Shown piece by piece: positions 26,056-36,041 of a stretch of 64,000 bases of DNA; position 1 is the first letter of the stretch; the number at the start of each line of letters is the position of its first letter. The position numbers and the translations under genes are program-made. The DNA comes from Nitrospira sp. (GTDB taxonomy: Bacteria; Nitrospirota; Nitrospiria; Nitrospirales; Nitrospiraceae): NCBI GenBank assembly GCA_029194535.1, contig JARFXR010000001.1, positions 1,496,721-1,560,720 on the forward strand, read 5' to 3'. The notes below the pieces were generated by a model. That model was not told the origin of the DNA. It worked only from the letters and a program-made list of their open reading frames with translations, and searched no databases.

Positions 26056-28227
26056 ATGAAAAAACACGCGACACGCACTCCAGCTTCCAAAGCGCCTGCT
26101 CGCCGTGACGGCGGTGAACTGCTTCTGGAAATCGGCACGGAAGAGCTGCCCTATCAATTCATCGTCCCGGCCCTCGCGTCGCTCAAAGAACGGGCGGCGC
26201 TGGCCCTGACGGAGGCCCGCTTGTCCTATGGCGCCCTCCGCAGCTACGGGACGCCGCGACGGCTGGTGCTCATCGTCGATGCGTTGGCGCTCCGGCAGGC
26301 CTCGGTGGTCAAGGAGACCATGGGGCCGTCGAAGACGGTGGCCTTCGACGCCGGCGGGCAACCGACCAAAGCGGCCGTGGGCTTCGCGGCCGGCCAAGGC
26401 GTAGCGGTCGAATCGCTCCAGGTCCGTTCCACACCCAAAGGCGAATATGTGTTTGCGATCAAGCAGGATGCCGGAAGCGCCGCCAAGGCGGTCTTGCAGG
26501 AGCTGCTGCCGCAACTGGTCGACAGCCTGACGTTTCCGAAGGCCATGAAATGGAACGACAGCGGCGTTCGGTTTGCGCGACCGGTGCGCTGGCTCTTGGC
26601 GCTCTTCGCGGGCGCCGTCGTGCCGATTCAGATCGCAGGTCTCACGGCCGGGAACCGGACCTATGGCCATCGGGTGAAGGCGGGCAATCGCCCCATCACG
26701 GTGCGCGACGCCAGGTCGTATGAAACGGCGCTGGAGCGGGGCGGAGTGCTGGTTGATCCCGAACGGAGAAGAGCCCTGATTCAGTCGCAACTGGATCGGC
26801 TCTGCGCGACCGCCCACTTCGCGATGCAGGCCGATGAGTCGCTGCTCGACCAAGCGGTGTTCACCACCGAATGGCCGCAGGCCTTAATCGGCGGTTTCAA
26901 ACCGGATTATCTCGCCGTGCCGTCCGACATTCTCATGACCTCAATGAAAGAACACCAGGGGTTTTTTTCGGTCAGGAATAAGGAAACTGGCGCTCTGGCT
27001 CCGCATTTCATCGCCGTGGCCAACACCCAGCTCAAAGACTTGTCGTTGATCCGAGCCGGTAACGAGCGCGTCCTGGCCGCCCGGCTGGCCGACGCAAAGT
27101 TCTTTTTCGATGAAGACCGAAAGACGACGCTCGAGGCGCGCGTGGCGAAGCTGGGAGGCGTGACGTTCCATCAAAAACTGGGAACGATGGGACAGAAGCA
27201 GGAGCGGGTCAGAAAACTGGCGGAAATTCTCGCCGGGCAAACCGCCCCCGGCGACGCCGAGTTGGCGCGGATCTGCGGTCGGGCCGGCGCCTTGTGCAAG
27301 GCCGATCTCCTGACGGGCATCGTCGGCGAGTTTCCCGAGCTGCAGGGGATCATGGGCGGAGAATATGCCCGTCACGACGGGGAGCCGGCCGCGGTGGCGC
27401 AGGCGGTTCGTGAACAATACTTGCCCAAGGCGCTCGAAGGGGAACTGCCAGGCTCGCTGCCAGGCCGGCTGCTGTCGATGGCCGACCGGCTCGATTCGAT
27501 CGCCGCGTTTTTTCATGTGGGTCTCGTGCCGACCGGCTCGGAAGACCCCTTTGCGCTTCGCCGGCACGCGACGGCGGTCGTGCGCATCGTCCTGGAGGGC
27601 GGCCTCCGGCTTGATGTGCATCGTTCCATCGAGCAGGCCAGAGCCCTCGTCGTCGCGGAAGGCTTCAAAGGCGCGGCGGAATCCGATCAGCAGGGCCTGC
27701 GCCGGATCACCGACTTTCTGTTCGAGCGGGTGCGCCACTACGGCCGCACCGTACATCGCTTGCGCGACGATGTCATGGACGCGGTGCTGCGGGCGGTACC
27801 GGGGACCGTGCTCGACTTGCCGGATATTCTCCAGCGGATGCAGGCGCTTCAAGCCGTCACGCTCGAACCGGAGTTCGACCCGCTCATCGTCGGCTTCAAG
27901 CGCGCGTCCCGGATCGTCGAGAAAGAACGGTGGAGCAGGGAGCCGGTCAATCCGGCGCTGTTCAACCATCCGGCTGAAACGGAGCTGCACCGCCAGGCGG
28001 ACGCGTGCCGAAAGGAATTCGAAGCCGAAATGGAGCAGGGACGATACGACCGGGCGCTGGGTCATCTCGTGCGGCTGAAGCCGGTCATCGACGCGTTTTT
28101 CGCGGGGGTCATGGTCAACGCCGAAGATCCCGCCATCCGCGGTAATCGTCTGTCGCTGCTGAAGACCGTCGATGACTTTTTCAAGTCGTTCGCAGACTTT
28201 TCGCGTATTATGGTACAAAGTGGGTAG
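26056..28227 (+). CDS. glyS: glycyl-tRNA synthetase beta subunit
   Basis: About 723 residues from the ATG at 26056 (an in-frame GTG at 26032 is less likely). GGELLLEIGTEELPYQFI is the family start. It is followed by FPKAMKWNDSGVRFARPVRW and an HD-like central region (LLSMADRLDSIAAFFHVGL, PTGSEDPFALRR). The C-terminal DALR-type anticodon-binding domain contains FFAGVMVNAEDPAIRGNRLS. It binds tRNA-Gly and completes the enzyme. It probably shares an mRNA with glyQ. Confidence 0.95.
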   Translation: MKKHATRTPASKAPARRDGGELLLEIGTEELPYQFIVPALASLKERAALALTEARLSYGALRSYGTPRRLVLIVDALALRQASVVKETMGPSKTVAFDAGGQPTKAAVGFAAGQGVAVESLQVRSTPKGEYVFAIKQDAGSAAKAVLQELLPQLVDSLTFPKAMKWNDSGVRFARPVRWLLALFAGAVVPIQIAGLTAGNRTYGHRVKAGNRPITVRDARSYETALERGGVLVDPERRRALIQSQLDRLCATAHFAMQADESLLDQAVFTTEWPQALIGGFKPDYLAVPSDILMTSMKEHQGFFSVRNKETGALAPHFIAVANTQLKDLSLIRAGNERVLAARLADAKFFFDEDRKTTLEARVAKLGGVTFHQKLGTMGQKQERVRKLAEILAGQTAPGDAELARICGRAGALCKADLLTGIVGEFPELQGIMGGEYARHDGEPAAVAQAVREQYLPKALEGELPGSLPGRLLSMADRLDSIAAFFHVGLVPTGSEDPFALRRHATAVVRIVLEGGLRLDVHRSIEQARALVVAEGFKGAAESDQQGLRRITDFLFERVRHYGRTVHRLRDDVMDAVLRAVPGTVLDLPDILQRMQALQAVTLEPEFDPLIVGFKRASRIVEKERWSREPVNPALFNHPAETELHRQADACRKEFEAEMEQGRYDRALGHLVRLKPVIDAFFAGVMVNAEDPAIRGNRLSLLKTVDDFFKSFADFSRIMVQSG

Positions 28228-28254
28228 TCGCGCCTGTGGTCCTGAGGGAGGGGG

Positions 28255-28749
28255 ATGGAACGACCGTACCCCACAGCTGAGCCTGCGCCTCGGGATTCGC
28301 GCGTGGCGAAGGTGCGGCGCTATGCAATGCTCGTCACGCTCGGCATGATCGTGCTGTGCAACGGCATTCTGCTGTTCGGGGTCTGGGTCAGCGGCGTGAA
28401 TCTCGACGAGTTGGTGAAGACTCCGGATCTCTTCAACGCGGCCAAGGATGTCTGTCTGCGGTTGACGTGGGAGCGGGTAGCCGGCGCGCCGGAACCGGTC
28501 CGGCTGTGCTCCGAATGGATCAATCTGGCCGATCCGTCAGGGGCACCGCACCGTTTGGCGAGCGACATCAAAGTGCGGCAAGGGCCGGACGGGCGGTACT
28601 ACTTCGATCAAGGCATCCGACCTGATTTTCGGCTGTTGGCTCTCGCGCTGTTCGTCGGGGCCGTACTCTTGTTCGGCCTGTGGGTGAGGCGCTATCTTGT
28701 GAGCCGCTATCGGCTTCAACTGGAGATTGCCGCCCCGCGCAGTTCATGA
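28255..28749 (+). CDS. two-helix membrane protein of unknown function
   Basis: The 164 residues have membrane segments at each end (MLVTLGMIVLCNGILLFGVW and LALALFVGAVLLFGLWV). A ~70-residue loop between them holds two Cys (DVCLRLTWER, RLCSEW) and should be periplasmic if both ends are cytoplasmic. GGGAGGGGG precedes the ATG. It sits between glyS and the PPDK gene in the same direction with short gaps. I do not recognise a family. Confidence 0.65.
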   Translation: MERPYPTAEPAPRDSRVAKVRRYAMLVTLGMIVLCNGILLFGVWVSGVNLDELVKTPDLFNAAKDVCLRLTWERVAGAPEPVRLCSEWINLADPSGAPHRLASDIKVRQGPDGRYYFDQGIRPDFRLLALALFVGAVLLFGLWVRRYLVSRYRLQLEIAAPRSS

Positions 28750-28787
28750 ATTCTCCACTGGTCGTGGAGCGGAAGGAGAGGGCACCC

Positions 28788-31589
28788 GTGGCAAAGAAAT
28801 ACGTGTATTACTTCGGGGACGGCAAAGCCGAGGGCACCTCGAACATGAAAGAGCTGCTCGGCGGAAAGGGCGCCGGATTGGCGGAGATGACCAATCTCGG
28901 CATCTCCGTCCCGCCCGGTTTTACGATTTCGACCGACGCCTGCGTCGAGTATTACAAGCTGGGGAAGAAATATCCGCCCGGCATGTGGGACGCCGCCTTG
29001 CAGTCCCTGAAGCGCGTCGAGCGGTCCATGGGTATGGGATTCGGCAATCCCGAGCGACCGTTGCTCGTGTCGGTGCGGTCCGGCGCGCGCGCGTCCATGC
29101 CCGGGATGATGGATACGGTCCTGAACGTCGGATTGACCACCAAGACCGTCGAAGGGTTGGCGGCCAAGACCCGCAACGACCGATTCGCCCAGGACAGTTA
29201 CCGCCGGTTCGTCTCGATGTTCGGCAGCATCGTGATGGGGGTGCCGCGCGAACACTTCGAAGCGATTCTCAAGCATAAGAAGGCCGAAGTGGGGGTCGCG
29301 CACGAGACGCATCTGGACGCCAGGCATCTCCGAGAACTGGTCGCGAGCTTCAAGGCGCTGGTCAAGGAGGAAACCAAGAAGGATTTTCCGGACGAGCCGC
29401 TCGATCAATTGCGCATGGCCATCAGCGCCGTCTTCTCCTCCTGGTTCGGCGCGCGGGCCATCACCTATCGCCGGCTCTACAGCATCCCCGATTCATGGGG
29501 GACCGCCGTGAACGTCGTGGCGATGGTATTCGGCAACATGGGCGAAACGAGCGGCACCGGCGTCGCGTTCACCCGCAGCCCGAGTTCCGGCGAGAAGACG
29601 TTCTTCGGCGAGTGTCTGATGAACGCGCAGGGCGAAGATGTCGTGGCGGGAATCCGCACGCCGCTGCCCGTGAATGCGCTCGCGAAGAACGTGCCCGATG
29701 CCTATAAGGATCTCGAGCACACCTACAAGAAACTCGAAAAGCATTACCGCGACATGCTGGACCTGGAGTTCACGATCCAGGAAGGCAAGCTCTACATGCT
29801 GCAGACCCGCGTCGGGAAACGCACCGGAATCGCGGCCGTCAAGATCGCCGTCGATATGGTCAAGGAAGGGGCCATCACCAGGCAGGAAGCGGTTCAGCGG
29901 ATCGGGCCGGACCAGCTCGCACAATATCTCTATCCGATTTTCGATACCAAAGAGGAATCCAAGGCCAATCCGCTCGGCAAGGGATTGCCGGCCGGACCCG
30001 GCGCCGCAGCCGGCAAGATTGCATTGACGCCGGATCGGGCCGTGGACATGAAAGCGGCTGGTAACCGCGTCGTGCTGGTCCGGCAGGAGACGAGCCCCGA
30101 CGATATCCACGGGATGAATGCCGCGGCGGGGTTTCTGACCGCCCGCGGCGGGATGACCTCCCATGCGGCCGTCGTCGCGCGACAGATGGGCAAGGTCTGC
30201 GTGGCCGGGTGCGAATCGGTGGAAGTCCTGGACGCACAAACGGTGAAGATCGGTGCCAAGACGTTTCGCGAAGGGGATTATTTGTCGATCAACGGATCCA
30301 CCGGCAACGTCTATGAAGGCGATATTCCGGTCGTCGAATCCGAAATCATCCAAGTCATTCAAGGCAAGCTCGATCCCAGAAAGTCGGACAAGTTCCAGCG
30401 ATTCGCCACGATCCTCTCCTGGGCCGACAGCTTCCGGACGCTGCGCGTGCGTGCCAATGCCGATGTGCCGGAGCAGGCCAATATCGCGCGGGGATTCGGC
30501 GCCGAGGGCATCGGCTTGTGCCGCACGGAGCACATGTTTTTCGCGGAAGACCGCATCTCCATCATGCAGAAGATGATCCTGGCCCGAACGAAGGAAGAGC
30601 GGGAAAAGTTTCTCGATCAGCTCCTGCCGCTGCAGAAACAGGACTTCATCGGGCTGTATCGGGAGATGCAGGGATTTCCGGTGACCATCCGGCTGCTCGA
30701 TCCTCCGCTGCATGAGTTTCTGCCGAAGCGGGAAGAGCTGATGGTCGAGATCGCGCAACTGGAATTGACCGGAGGCGATGCCGCTACGCTCGGGGAAAAG
30801 CGCCGGCTGCTCGCCCGCGTCGAAGAGCTGCACGAATTCAATCCCATGCTCGGGCTCCGCGGTTGCCGGTTGGGCATCACGATGCCTGAGATCACGCGGA
30901 TGCAGGCCAGAGCCATCATGGAAGCCGCCTGCGAGCTGGCGAAGGAGGGCAAGAAGATTGTTCCAGAGATCATGATTCCGCTCGTCGGCATGGTCTCGGA
31001 AATGAAGTCTCAAAAGGATCTGGTCCGCGAAGTCGCGCAGGAGACCATGAAGCGGTACAACGTGAAGCTCTCCTATTTCGTCGGCACCATGATCGAGTTG
31101 CCTCGCGCCGCGGTGACGGCCGACCGCATCGCCGAAGAGGCGGAATTCTTTTCCTTCGGGACGAATGATTTGACGCAGACCACGTTCGGATTCTCGCGCG
31201 ACGATGCGGCAAAATTCATCGACCACTATAAGACCGTCAACATCATGGACGCGGATCCCTTCGCCGTTCTCGATCGGGAGGGCGTCGGCTCGCTGATGAA
31301 GCAGGCGATTGCTGCCGGCAGGAAGACCCGTCCCGCGATCAAGTTGGGTATCTGCGGAGAACACGGAGGCGATCCGAGCTCCGTCGAGTTCTGCCATGAG
31401 CTGGGCCTGGATTATGTCAGTTGCTCGCCCTATCGGGTGCCGATCGCCCGGCTCGCCGCGGCGCACGCCGCGTTGGCCGAGGCCGATGCGAAGAAGGCCG
31501 CCAGATCATCGGCTTCCTCGAGCCCGAAACCAAAGCCAGCCGCGCGATCCGCGCGCCGTTCGCCTGCGGCTCGCAAGAAGAAGCGCTGA
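28788..31589 (+). CDS. ppdK: pyruvate, phosphate dikinase with basic C-terminal tail
   Basis: About 933 residues. The ATP-grasp domain begins KYVYYFGDGKAEGTSNMKEL with LLGGKGAGLAEM. The phosphohistidine domain has GGMTSHAAVVARQMGKVCVA with the catalytic His. The PEP-binding barrel includes GLCRTEHMFF and LGICGEHGGDP. The enzyme interconverts pyruvate, ATP and phosphate with PEP, AMP and diphosphate, consistent with gluconeogenesis from C2/C3 units. The start is set at the GTG (28788) because AAGGAG lies nine bases upstream and the protein then begins like its family; ATG 28746 is an alternative. The last ~35 residues (Lys/Arg/Ala/Ser/Pro rich, ending AARKKKR) are an unusual histone-like extension. 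Confidence 0.93.
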   Translation: MAKKYVYYFGDGKAEGTSNMKELLGGKGAGLAEMTNLGISVPPGFTISTDACVEYYKLGKKYPPGMWDAALQSLKRVERSMGMGFGNPERPLLVSVRSGARASMPGMMDTVLNVGLTTKTVEGLAAKTRNDRFAQDSYRRFVSMFGSIVMGVPREHFEAILKHKKAEVGVAHETHLDARHLRELVASFKALVKEETKKDFPDEPLDQLRMAISAVFSSWFGARAITYRRLYSIPDSWGTAVNVVAMVFGNMGETSGTGVAFTRSPSSGEKTFFGECLMNAQGEDVVAGIRTPLPVNALAKNVPDAYKDLEHTYKKLEKHYRDMLDLEFTIQEGKLYMLQTRVGKRTGIAAVKIAVDMVKEGAITRQEAVQRIGPDQLAQYLYPIFDTKEESKANPLGKGLPAGPGAAAGKIALTPDRAVDMKAAGNRVVLVRQETSPDDIHGMNAAAGFLTARGGMTSHAAVVARQMGKVCVAGCESVEVLDAQTVKIGAKTFREGDYLSINGSTGNVYEGDIPVVESEIIQVIQGKLDPRKSDKFQRFATILSWADSFRTLRVRANADVPEQANIARGFGAEGIGLCRTEHMFFAEDRISIMQKMILARTKEEREKFLDQLLPLQKQDFIGLYREMQGFPVTIRLLDPPLHEFLPKREELMVEIAQLELTGGDAATLGEKRRLLARVEELHEFNPMLGLRGCRLGITMPEITRMQARAIMEAACELAKEGKKIVPEIMIPLVGMVSEMKSQKDLVREVAQETMKRYNVKLSYFVGTMIELPRAAVTADRIAEEAEFFSFGTNDLTQTTFGFSRDDAAKFIDHYKTVNIMDADPFAVLDREGVGSLMKQAIAAGRKTRPAIKLGICGEHGGDPSSVEFCHELGLDYVSCSPYRVPIARLAAAHAALAEADAKKAARSSASSSPKPKPAARSARRSPAARKKKR

Positions 31590-31646
31590 TCGGTTGCATG
31601 GTTAAGCGGAGGGACCGCCCGATTCACCTGCGCATCTTCGTGAACC

Positions 31647-32768
31647 ATGCGAGTTGATCCCAAAGACGACGACCGGTACATGTCCCATGCGCTTCGCCTG
31701 GCGGAGAAGGGTCGGGGAACAACCAGCCCCAACCCCATGGCCGGGGCGGTGGTCGTCAGGCAGGGCCGCATCGTGGGCCGCGGATTCCATCTCCGTCCCG
31801 GCTTGCCCCACGCGGAAATTCTGGCTCTCCTCGAGGCGGGACCCTTATCCGAAGGGGCCGACCTCTACATCACCCTGGAACCCTGCTGTCATACCAAGAA
31901 ACGTACGCCGCCCTGCGTACCGGCAGTGCTCGACTCACACCTGCGGCGCGTGGTCGTCGCGATGACCGATCCGAATCCCTTGGTCGACGGCAAAGGCGTC
32001 GCCGCGCTCCGGCGGGCCGGTCTTCCGGTCACGGTTGGCGTGAAGGAGCGCGAGGCCCAAGCGCTGAACCGAACCTACAGCCACTGGGTCACGTCGAAGC
32101 GGCCTTATGTGATTTTGAAGGCGGGGATGACCTTGGACGGACAGATTGCGACGGCGGCGGGCCGGTCCCGATGGATCACCGGCCTGCCGTCTCGCAGAGA
32201 CGCGCACCGGCTGCGCGCGCAGGTCGATGCCGTACTGGTGGGAGTGGGCACGGTGCTGAAGGACGATCCGTCGTTGATCGCCAGGACCGGCGCACGCCTG
32301 GCGAGGCCTGCCGACAGGCAGCCGCTGCGCATCGTCGTCGACAGTATCCTCCGGGTGCCGCCGGGCGCGCACGTGCTGATGGAGCAGGAAACCGCCAAGA
32401 CCCTTGTGGCGACGACAGGGGCCGCGTCGGCGTCCCGCCGCCGCGCGCTCGAGCAGCTCGGAATCGAGACCCTCACCCTGCCCGCAGCCGGCAAACGGGT
32501 GTCGCTTCCTTCATTGCTGAGGACTCTGGGTCATCGCGGTATCACGTCGGTGCTCGTCGAAGGCGGCGGCGAGATCAATGCGTCGCTGCTTCGCGGGAAG
32601 CTCATCGATCATGTATGCTTGTATGTCGCGCCGTTGTTGCTGGGCGGCGCCGACGCCAAAGGGCTCATCGGAGGTCAAGGACCGGCACGGCTCGTCTCGG
32701 CGACGGGATTGCGCGACATGAAGGTTCGATCTCTGGGCAATGATTTTCTGGTCGAAGGAGAGTTGTGA
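31647..32768 (+). CDS. ribD: bifunctional riboflavin biosynthesis protein RibD
   Basis: The 373 residues have an N-terminal deaminase with Zn ligands in HAEILALLE and LEPCCHTKKRTPPC, and a C-terminal reductase (KAGMTLDGQIATAAGRSRWI, then VEGGGEINASLL). It deaminates and reduces the pyrimidine intermediate of riboflavin synthesis. The stop overlaps the next start by four bases (GTGA), beginning a chain of coupled genes. ribE lies 3.5 kb downstream; ribA/B and ribH are not in the window. Confidence 0.95.
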   Translation: MRVDPKDDDRYMSHALRLAEKGRGTTSPNPMAGAVVVRQGRIVGRGFHLRPGLPHAEILALLEAGPLSEGADLYITLEPCCHTKKRTPPCVPAVLDSHLRRVVVAMTDPNPLVDGKGVAALRRAGLPVTVGVKEREAQALNRTYSHWVTSKRPYVILKAGMTLDGQIATAAGRSRWITGLPSRRDAHRLRAQVDAVLVGVGTVLKDDPSLIARTGARLARPADRQPLRIVVDSILRVPPGAHVLMEQETAKTLVATTGAASASRRRALEQLGIETLTLPAAGKRVSLPSLLRTLGHRGITSVLVEGGGEINASLLRGKLIDHVCLYVAPLLLGGADAKGLIGGQGPARLVSATGLRDMKVRSLGNDFLVEGEL

Positions 32769-34057
32769 TCCGGTGGATGCTCGCGCTGATCGTTCTCACC
32801 GCGTTCAGCTTCCTCACCGCCCCCGGCCTGCGGAGTGAGCCGGCGTCCCGTGTCGCGGATGCCGACGCGCTCGCCCCGCTGATCTTCCGATATCTGGACT
32901 CCCAGGACACCGATGAAGCGGAGCGACTGCTGCCGACGATCGTGGCCAACCCGGAGGCCTCGATTGAGACCGTCATGCAGATCATCCAAACGGAATACCC
33001 GTACTCATCACAGCCGATCGGCACCCTGCCGGATGAGCAGGTCGTCGTCGACGACCGATCCTACCAGCTCGCGCTGTCCATCCCGCTCACCTATCAACCG
33101 TCCAAGGGTTACGCGTTGGTGGTGTGTCTACACGGCGCGGGGTTCACGGGCGAGGCCTATCTTGAGCGATGGCGGGCCCGTTTGGAGGATGAATATCTCT
33201 TGGCCTGTCCGACGTATCCGGGTGGCGCTTGGTTCACCAAACGCGCCGAGACGCTCGTTCTGGCCTCCATCAAGCAGGTGCGGCGTCGCTACCACGTCGA
33301 TCCGGATCGGATTTTCCTCACCGGCATGTCGAACGGCGGTATCGGCACCTGGCTGATCGGGATGCATCATGCGCCGCTCTTCGCCGGCATCGCTCCGATG
33401 GCGAGTGGACTGGATCAGGTCCTGATGCCGTTTCTGGCGAATCTCCGCAACACCCCCGTGTATATGATCCACGGCGAAAAGGATCAGGTCATGCCGGTGG
33501 AGCTGAGCCGGTCCATCTCGCGTGAGCTGACGGCGCTGGGTTATCCGCACGTGTATCGGGAACATCAGGGCGAGCATCCGGTGGCCGGCGGCCACTACTT
33601 TCCGCGCGAGGAACTCCCTGAACTGTCGGCCTGGCTCAATCGCCAGCGCCGTGATCCGCTGCCCGCGAGACTGACGGTCGTGCGCGAGGCCAGCCACTTT
33701 CAGCCGTTCGATTGGGTGCGGGTCGACGCGACCGATCCCATCGCGGCCTTCGCCGACGATCTGGTCAGTAAACGTGACGAGGCGATCCGTCGGCGAGAGT
33801 ACGCCAAGCTCGACGCGACCATCGTCGCGCCGGATCGTATCGAGGTGACGACGGAGCGGGTGCGGCGCTACAGCCTGTTTCTCAACGGAAGCATGATCGA
33901 TGTCTCGAAGCCGCTGACGGTCTTGACCAACGGCACGGTGTCGTTCGAGGGACTCGTGACTCCCTCGGTGGAGCACGTGCTGCGGCAAATGCGGCTGCGC
34001 GACGACCCACGGCAGCTCTTCTCCGTCCACCTCACGATCTCGGCGCAGGCGCCATGA
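32765..34057 (+). CDS. exported alpha/beta hydrolase (esterase-like)
   Basis: The 430 residues have a signal-like N-terminus (MIRWMLALIVLTAFSFLTAP). The hydrolase core has the oxyanion region CLHGAGFTG, nucleophile Ser in GMSNGGIGTW, acid Asp in HGEKDQVMP and His in AGGHYFPR. The arrangement resembles poly(3-hydroxybutyrate) depolymerase or dienelactone-hydrolase-like exported esterases. The C-terminal ~130 residues form an extra beta-rich domain. The substrate is unknown. It is translationally coupled to ribD upstream (4-bp overlap) and to the next gene downstream, suggesting a joint unit whose biochemical link to riboflavin is unclear. Confidence 0.72.
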   Translation: MIRWMLALIVLTAFSFLTAPGLRSEPASRVADADALAPLIFRYLDSQDTDEAERLLPTIVANPEASIETVMQIIQTEYPYSSQPIGTLPDEQVVVDDRSYQLALSIPLTYQPSKGYALVVCLHGAGFTGEAYLERWRARLEDEYLLACPTYPGGAWFTKRAETLVLASIKQVRRRYHVDPDRIFLTGMSNGGIGTWLIGMHHAPLFAGIAPMASGLDQVLMPFLANLRNTPVYMIHGEKDQVMPVELSRSISRELTALGYPHVYREHQGEHPVAGGHYFPREELPELSAWLNRQRRDPLPARLTVVREASHFQPFDWVRVDATDPIAAFADDLVSKRDEAIRRREYAKLDATIVAPDRIEVTTERVRRYSLFLNGSMIDVSKPLTVLTNGTVSFEGLVTPSVEHVLRQMRLRDDPRQLFSVHLTISAQAP

Positions 34058-34866
34058 GGTCCGCACCGCCCGGCGCGGCTCCGCTCCTCGCCGCGGTCGT
34101 GATCGGCACGGTGGCGTGCTGGCCGGCCGGGCCTGCCCGGTCGGAGGCCTGTGCTGTACCGGCCGAACATGCCGGGCTGACGTTTCCCGTCGACAAGGTC
34201 GATGCCGCTTGGATCTGCCGGTTGCAACCGGTCGTCGGCGACTATACGACGGCCAACAAGATCGGTCCCGTGCGGACGGCGCTGACGGAAGCGCTCTACA
34301 CCTATCTGCTCGATCGCCCGCCGACGGCGGCGGCGCTGATCAATCGTCTGGATCTAGGGCTCTACAAGGCGGACACTCGAGGGCCCGGCTTGTACTGGGG
34401 CAATGACGGGGAGGGGACCGAAGGCCTCGTCCACCTCATCTATCATGACCGCACGTCGCGGATTTATTTTCTCGAAGGAACCCACCACAGCCGGCTCTTG
34501 CCAAGCCTGACCGGTAAGGCCGTCGTGCTGCTCAGAATGAACGCCGTGCGGGAGCCGGAGGGAACCCAGTCGATGGACACGACGCTGGTCTCCTACACGA
34601 GAGTCGACAATCGTTTCGTGGCGGGACTCCTGTCACTCTTGCGGCCGCTCATCGGCGGCACGGTGGAGCGGAAGTTGGTGAAGGGGCTGCAGACCGTCAA
34701 TCGCCTCGGGCTGGAAATGCGCCGGCATCCGGATCGAGTCTTGTTCGAAGCCATGGATCCCCCGGCCTTGGACGCCGCCGATATCGCTTTCTTGCGGCAG
34801 GCCTTGGCCGATCTGGAACAGCTGCCGGCGGCTTCGCGCGGCGGGCGTGATCGGATGATTCCATGA
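34054..34866 (+). CDS. secreted protein of unknown function, coupled to the hydrolase
   Basis: The 270 residues carry a signal peptide (LLAAVVIGTVACWPAGPARS). The mature region has CAVPAEHAGLTFPVDKVDAAW, ANKIGPVRTALTEALYTYLL and LYWGNDGEGTEGLVHLIYHD. I see no catalytic motif. The gene overlaps both neighbours by four bases (ATGA), so it is very likely co-translated with the exported hydrolase and the MFS transporter. A periplasmic role in the same pathway is inferred. Confidence 0.65.
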   Translation: MRSAPPGAAPLLAAVVIGTVACWPAGPARSEACAVPAEHAGLTFPVDKVDAAWICRLQPVVGDYTTANKIGPVRTALTEALYTYLLDRPPTAAALINRLDLGLYKADTRGPGLYWGNDGEGTEGLVHLIYHDRTSRIYFLEGTHHSRLLPSLTGKAVVLLRMNAVREPEGTQSMDTTLVSYTRVDNRFVAGLLSLLRPLIGGTVERKLVKGLQTVNRLGLEMRRHPDRVLFEAMDPPALDAADIAFLRQALADLEQLPAASRGGRDRMIP

Positions 34867-36032
34867 CCTCCGCGCGCAGCTTCCTCCTGATCTGCACGGT
34901 CGGCGTGCTCTGTTTCATCAGCTACAACATGGTGCGCATGCCGGTCCTGGCGCTGTTCGCCGAATCGCTCGGCGCCGGCCCAGAGCGGATCGGATTGATC
35001 GTGTCGGTATCGACCTTGACGGGCGTGCTGTTGAAGCTGCCGTCGGGCGCGCTGTCCGACATGTACGGACGAACGATGCTGCTGCGGATCGGCGTCGTGG
35101 CGTTCGGCCTGCCTCCGTTCCTGTACCCGTTCATCACGGATCTGAATGCCTTGACGGCCTTGCGGTTCGTGCACGGCCTCGCAACGGCGATCTTTGCGCC
35201 GAGCGCCTTGGCGACCGTCGCCGAACTCTACCGGGAACGCCGCGGGGCCGCACTCGGCACCTATACGGCCTGCACGCAGTCCGGCGCCTTGCTGGGCCCC
35301 TTCATCGGAGGCTATCTCGTGTACGCGGCCGGATTTTCCGCCTCGTTCGTGACCGCCGGCCTGTTCGGATGCGCCGCGATCGTGCTCTTCTACAGCCTGC
35401 GGCTGAACGTGGCGCCGCCGCGCATGCAGGGGAAGGGGTTTTCGGCGATCACAGCGGAAATATGGAAGGGTTTTACGGTGGTCGCGAAGAACAAGAAGGT
35501 TCTGATCACGAGTTCCACGGACGCGGCCAAGATGATCGCCAACGGCGCCTTGATGGCCTTTTTGCCGTTGTACGGCCTGTCGGTGGGACTGAATGCCGGA
35601 GACGTCGGACTCCTTTTCAGTGTTCAGGCCTTCACGTCATTCTTTTCCAAGCCGATCATGGGGCGGGTATCCGACCGTGCCGGACGGCAGCCGCTCATCA
35701 TATTGGGATTGATGATCTGCGCCGGCACATTCATCTGCATCCCGCACGTGTCCATGTTTTTGCTGCTGCTGGTGCTGTCCGCCGGGTTCGGGTTCGGGGA
35801 GGCGGTCGTCTCGTCGTCGTCCTCGGCGCTCGTGGCGGACAGTTCGGAGTTCAAGACGCTGGGAACGGGCATGGGCATGCAGGGCACGATCATGGACATC
35901 GGACACGCGAGCGGGCCGCTCCTGGCCGGCATCCTGATCGCCGCGATGAGCTATGCCGGCGCCTTTGCCGTCATCGCAGGCCTGCAACTCGCCGCCGCGG
36001 CGACGTTTTGGTTCACCATGAGACGGATGTAG
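34863..36032 (+). CDS. MFS transporter (12-helix type)
   Basis: The 389 residues have about 12 hydrophobic segments and a motif-A loop LPSGALSDMYGRTMLLRIG between helices 2 and 3, with a second-half equivalent KPIMGRVSDRAGRQPLI. The substrate cannot be assigned; drug, sugar or metabolite export are all possible. The ATGA overlap couples it to the secreted protein gene before it. Confidence 0.85.
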   Translation: MTSARSFLLICTVGVLCFISYNMVRMPVLALFAESLGAGPERIGLIVSVSTLTGVLLKLPSGALSDMYGRTMLLRIGVVAFGLPPFLYPFITDLNALTALRFVHGLATAIFAPSALATVAELYRERRGAALGTYTACTQSGALLGPFIGGYLVYAAGFSASFVTAGLFGCAAIVLFYSLRLNVAPPRMQGKGFSAITAEIWKGFTVVAKNKKVLITSSTDAAKMIANGALMAFLPLYGLSVGLNAGDVGLLFSVQAFTSFFSKPIMGRVSDRAGRQPLIILGLMICAGTFICIPHVSMFLLLLVLSAGFGFGEAVVSSSSSALVADSSEFKTLGTGMGMQGTIMDIGHASGPLLAGILIAAMSYAGAFAVIAGLQLAAAATFWFTMRRM

Positions 36033-36041
36033 CCCCGGTGC

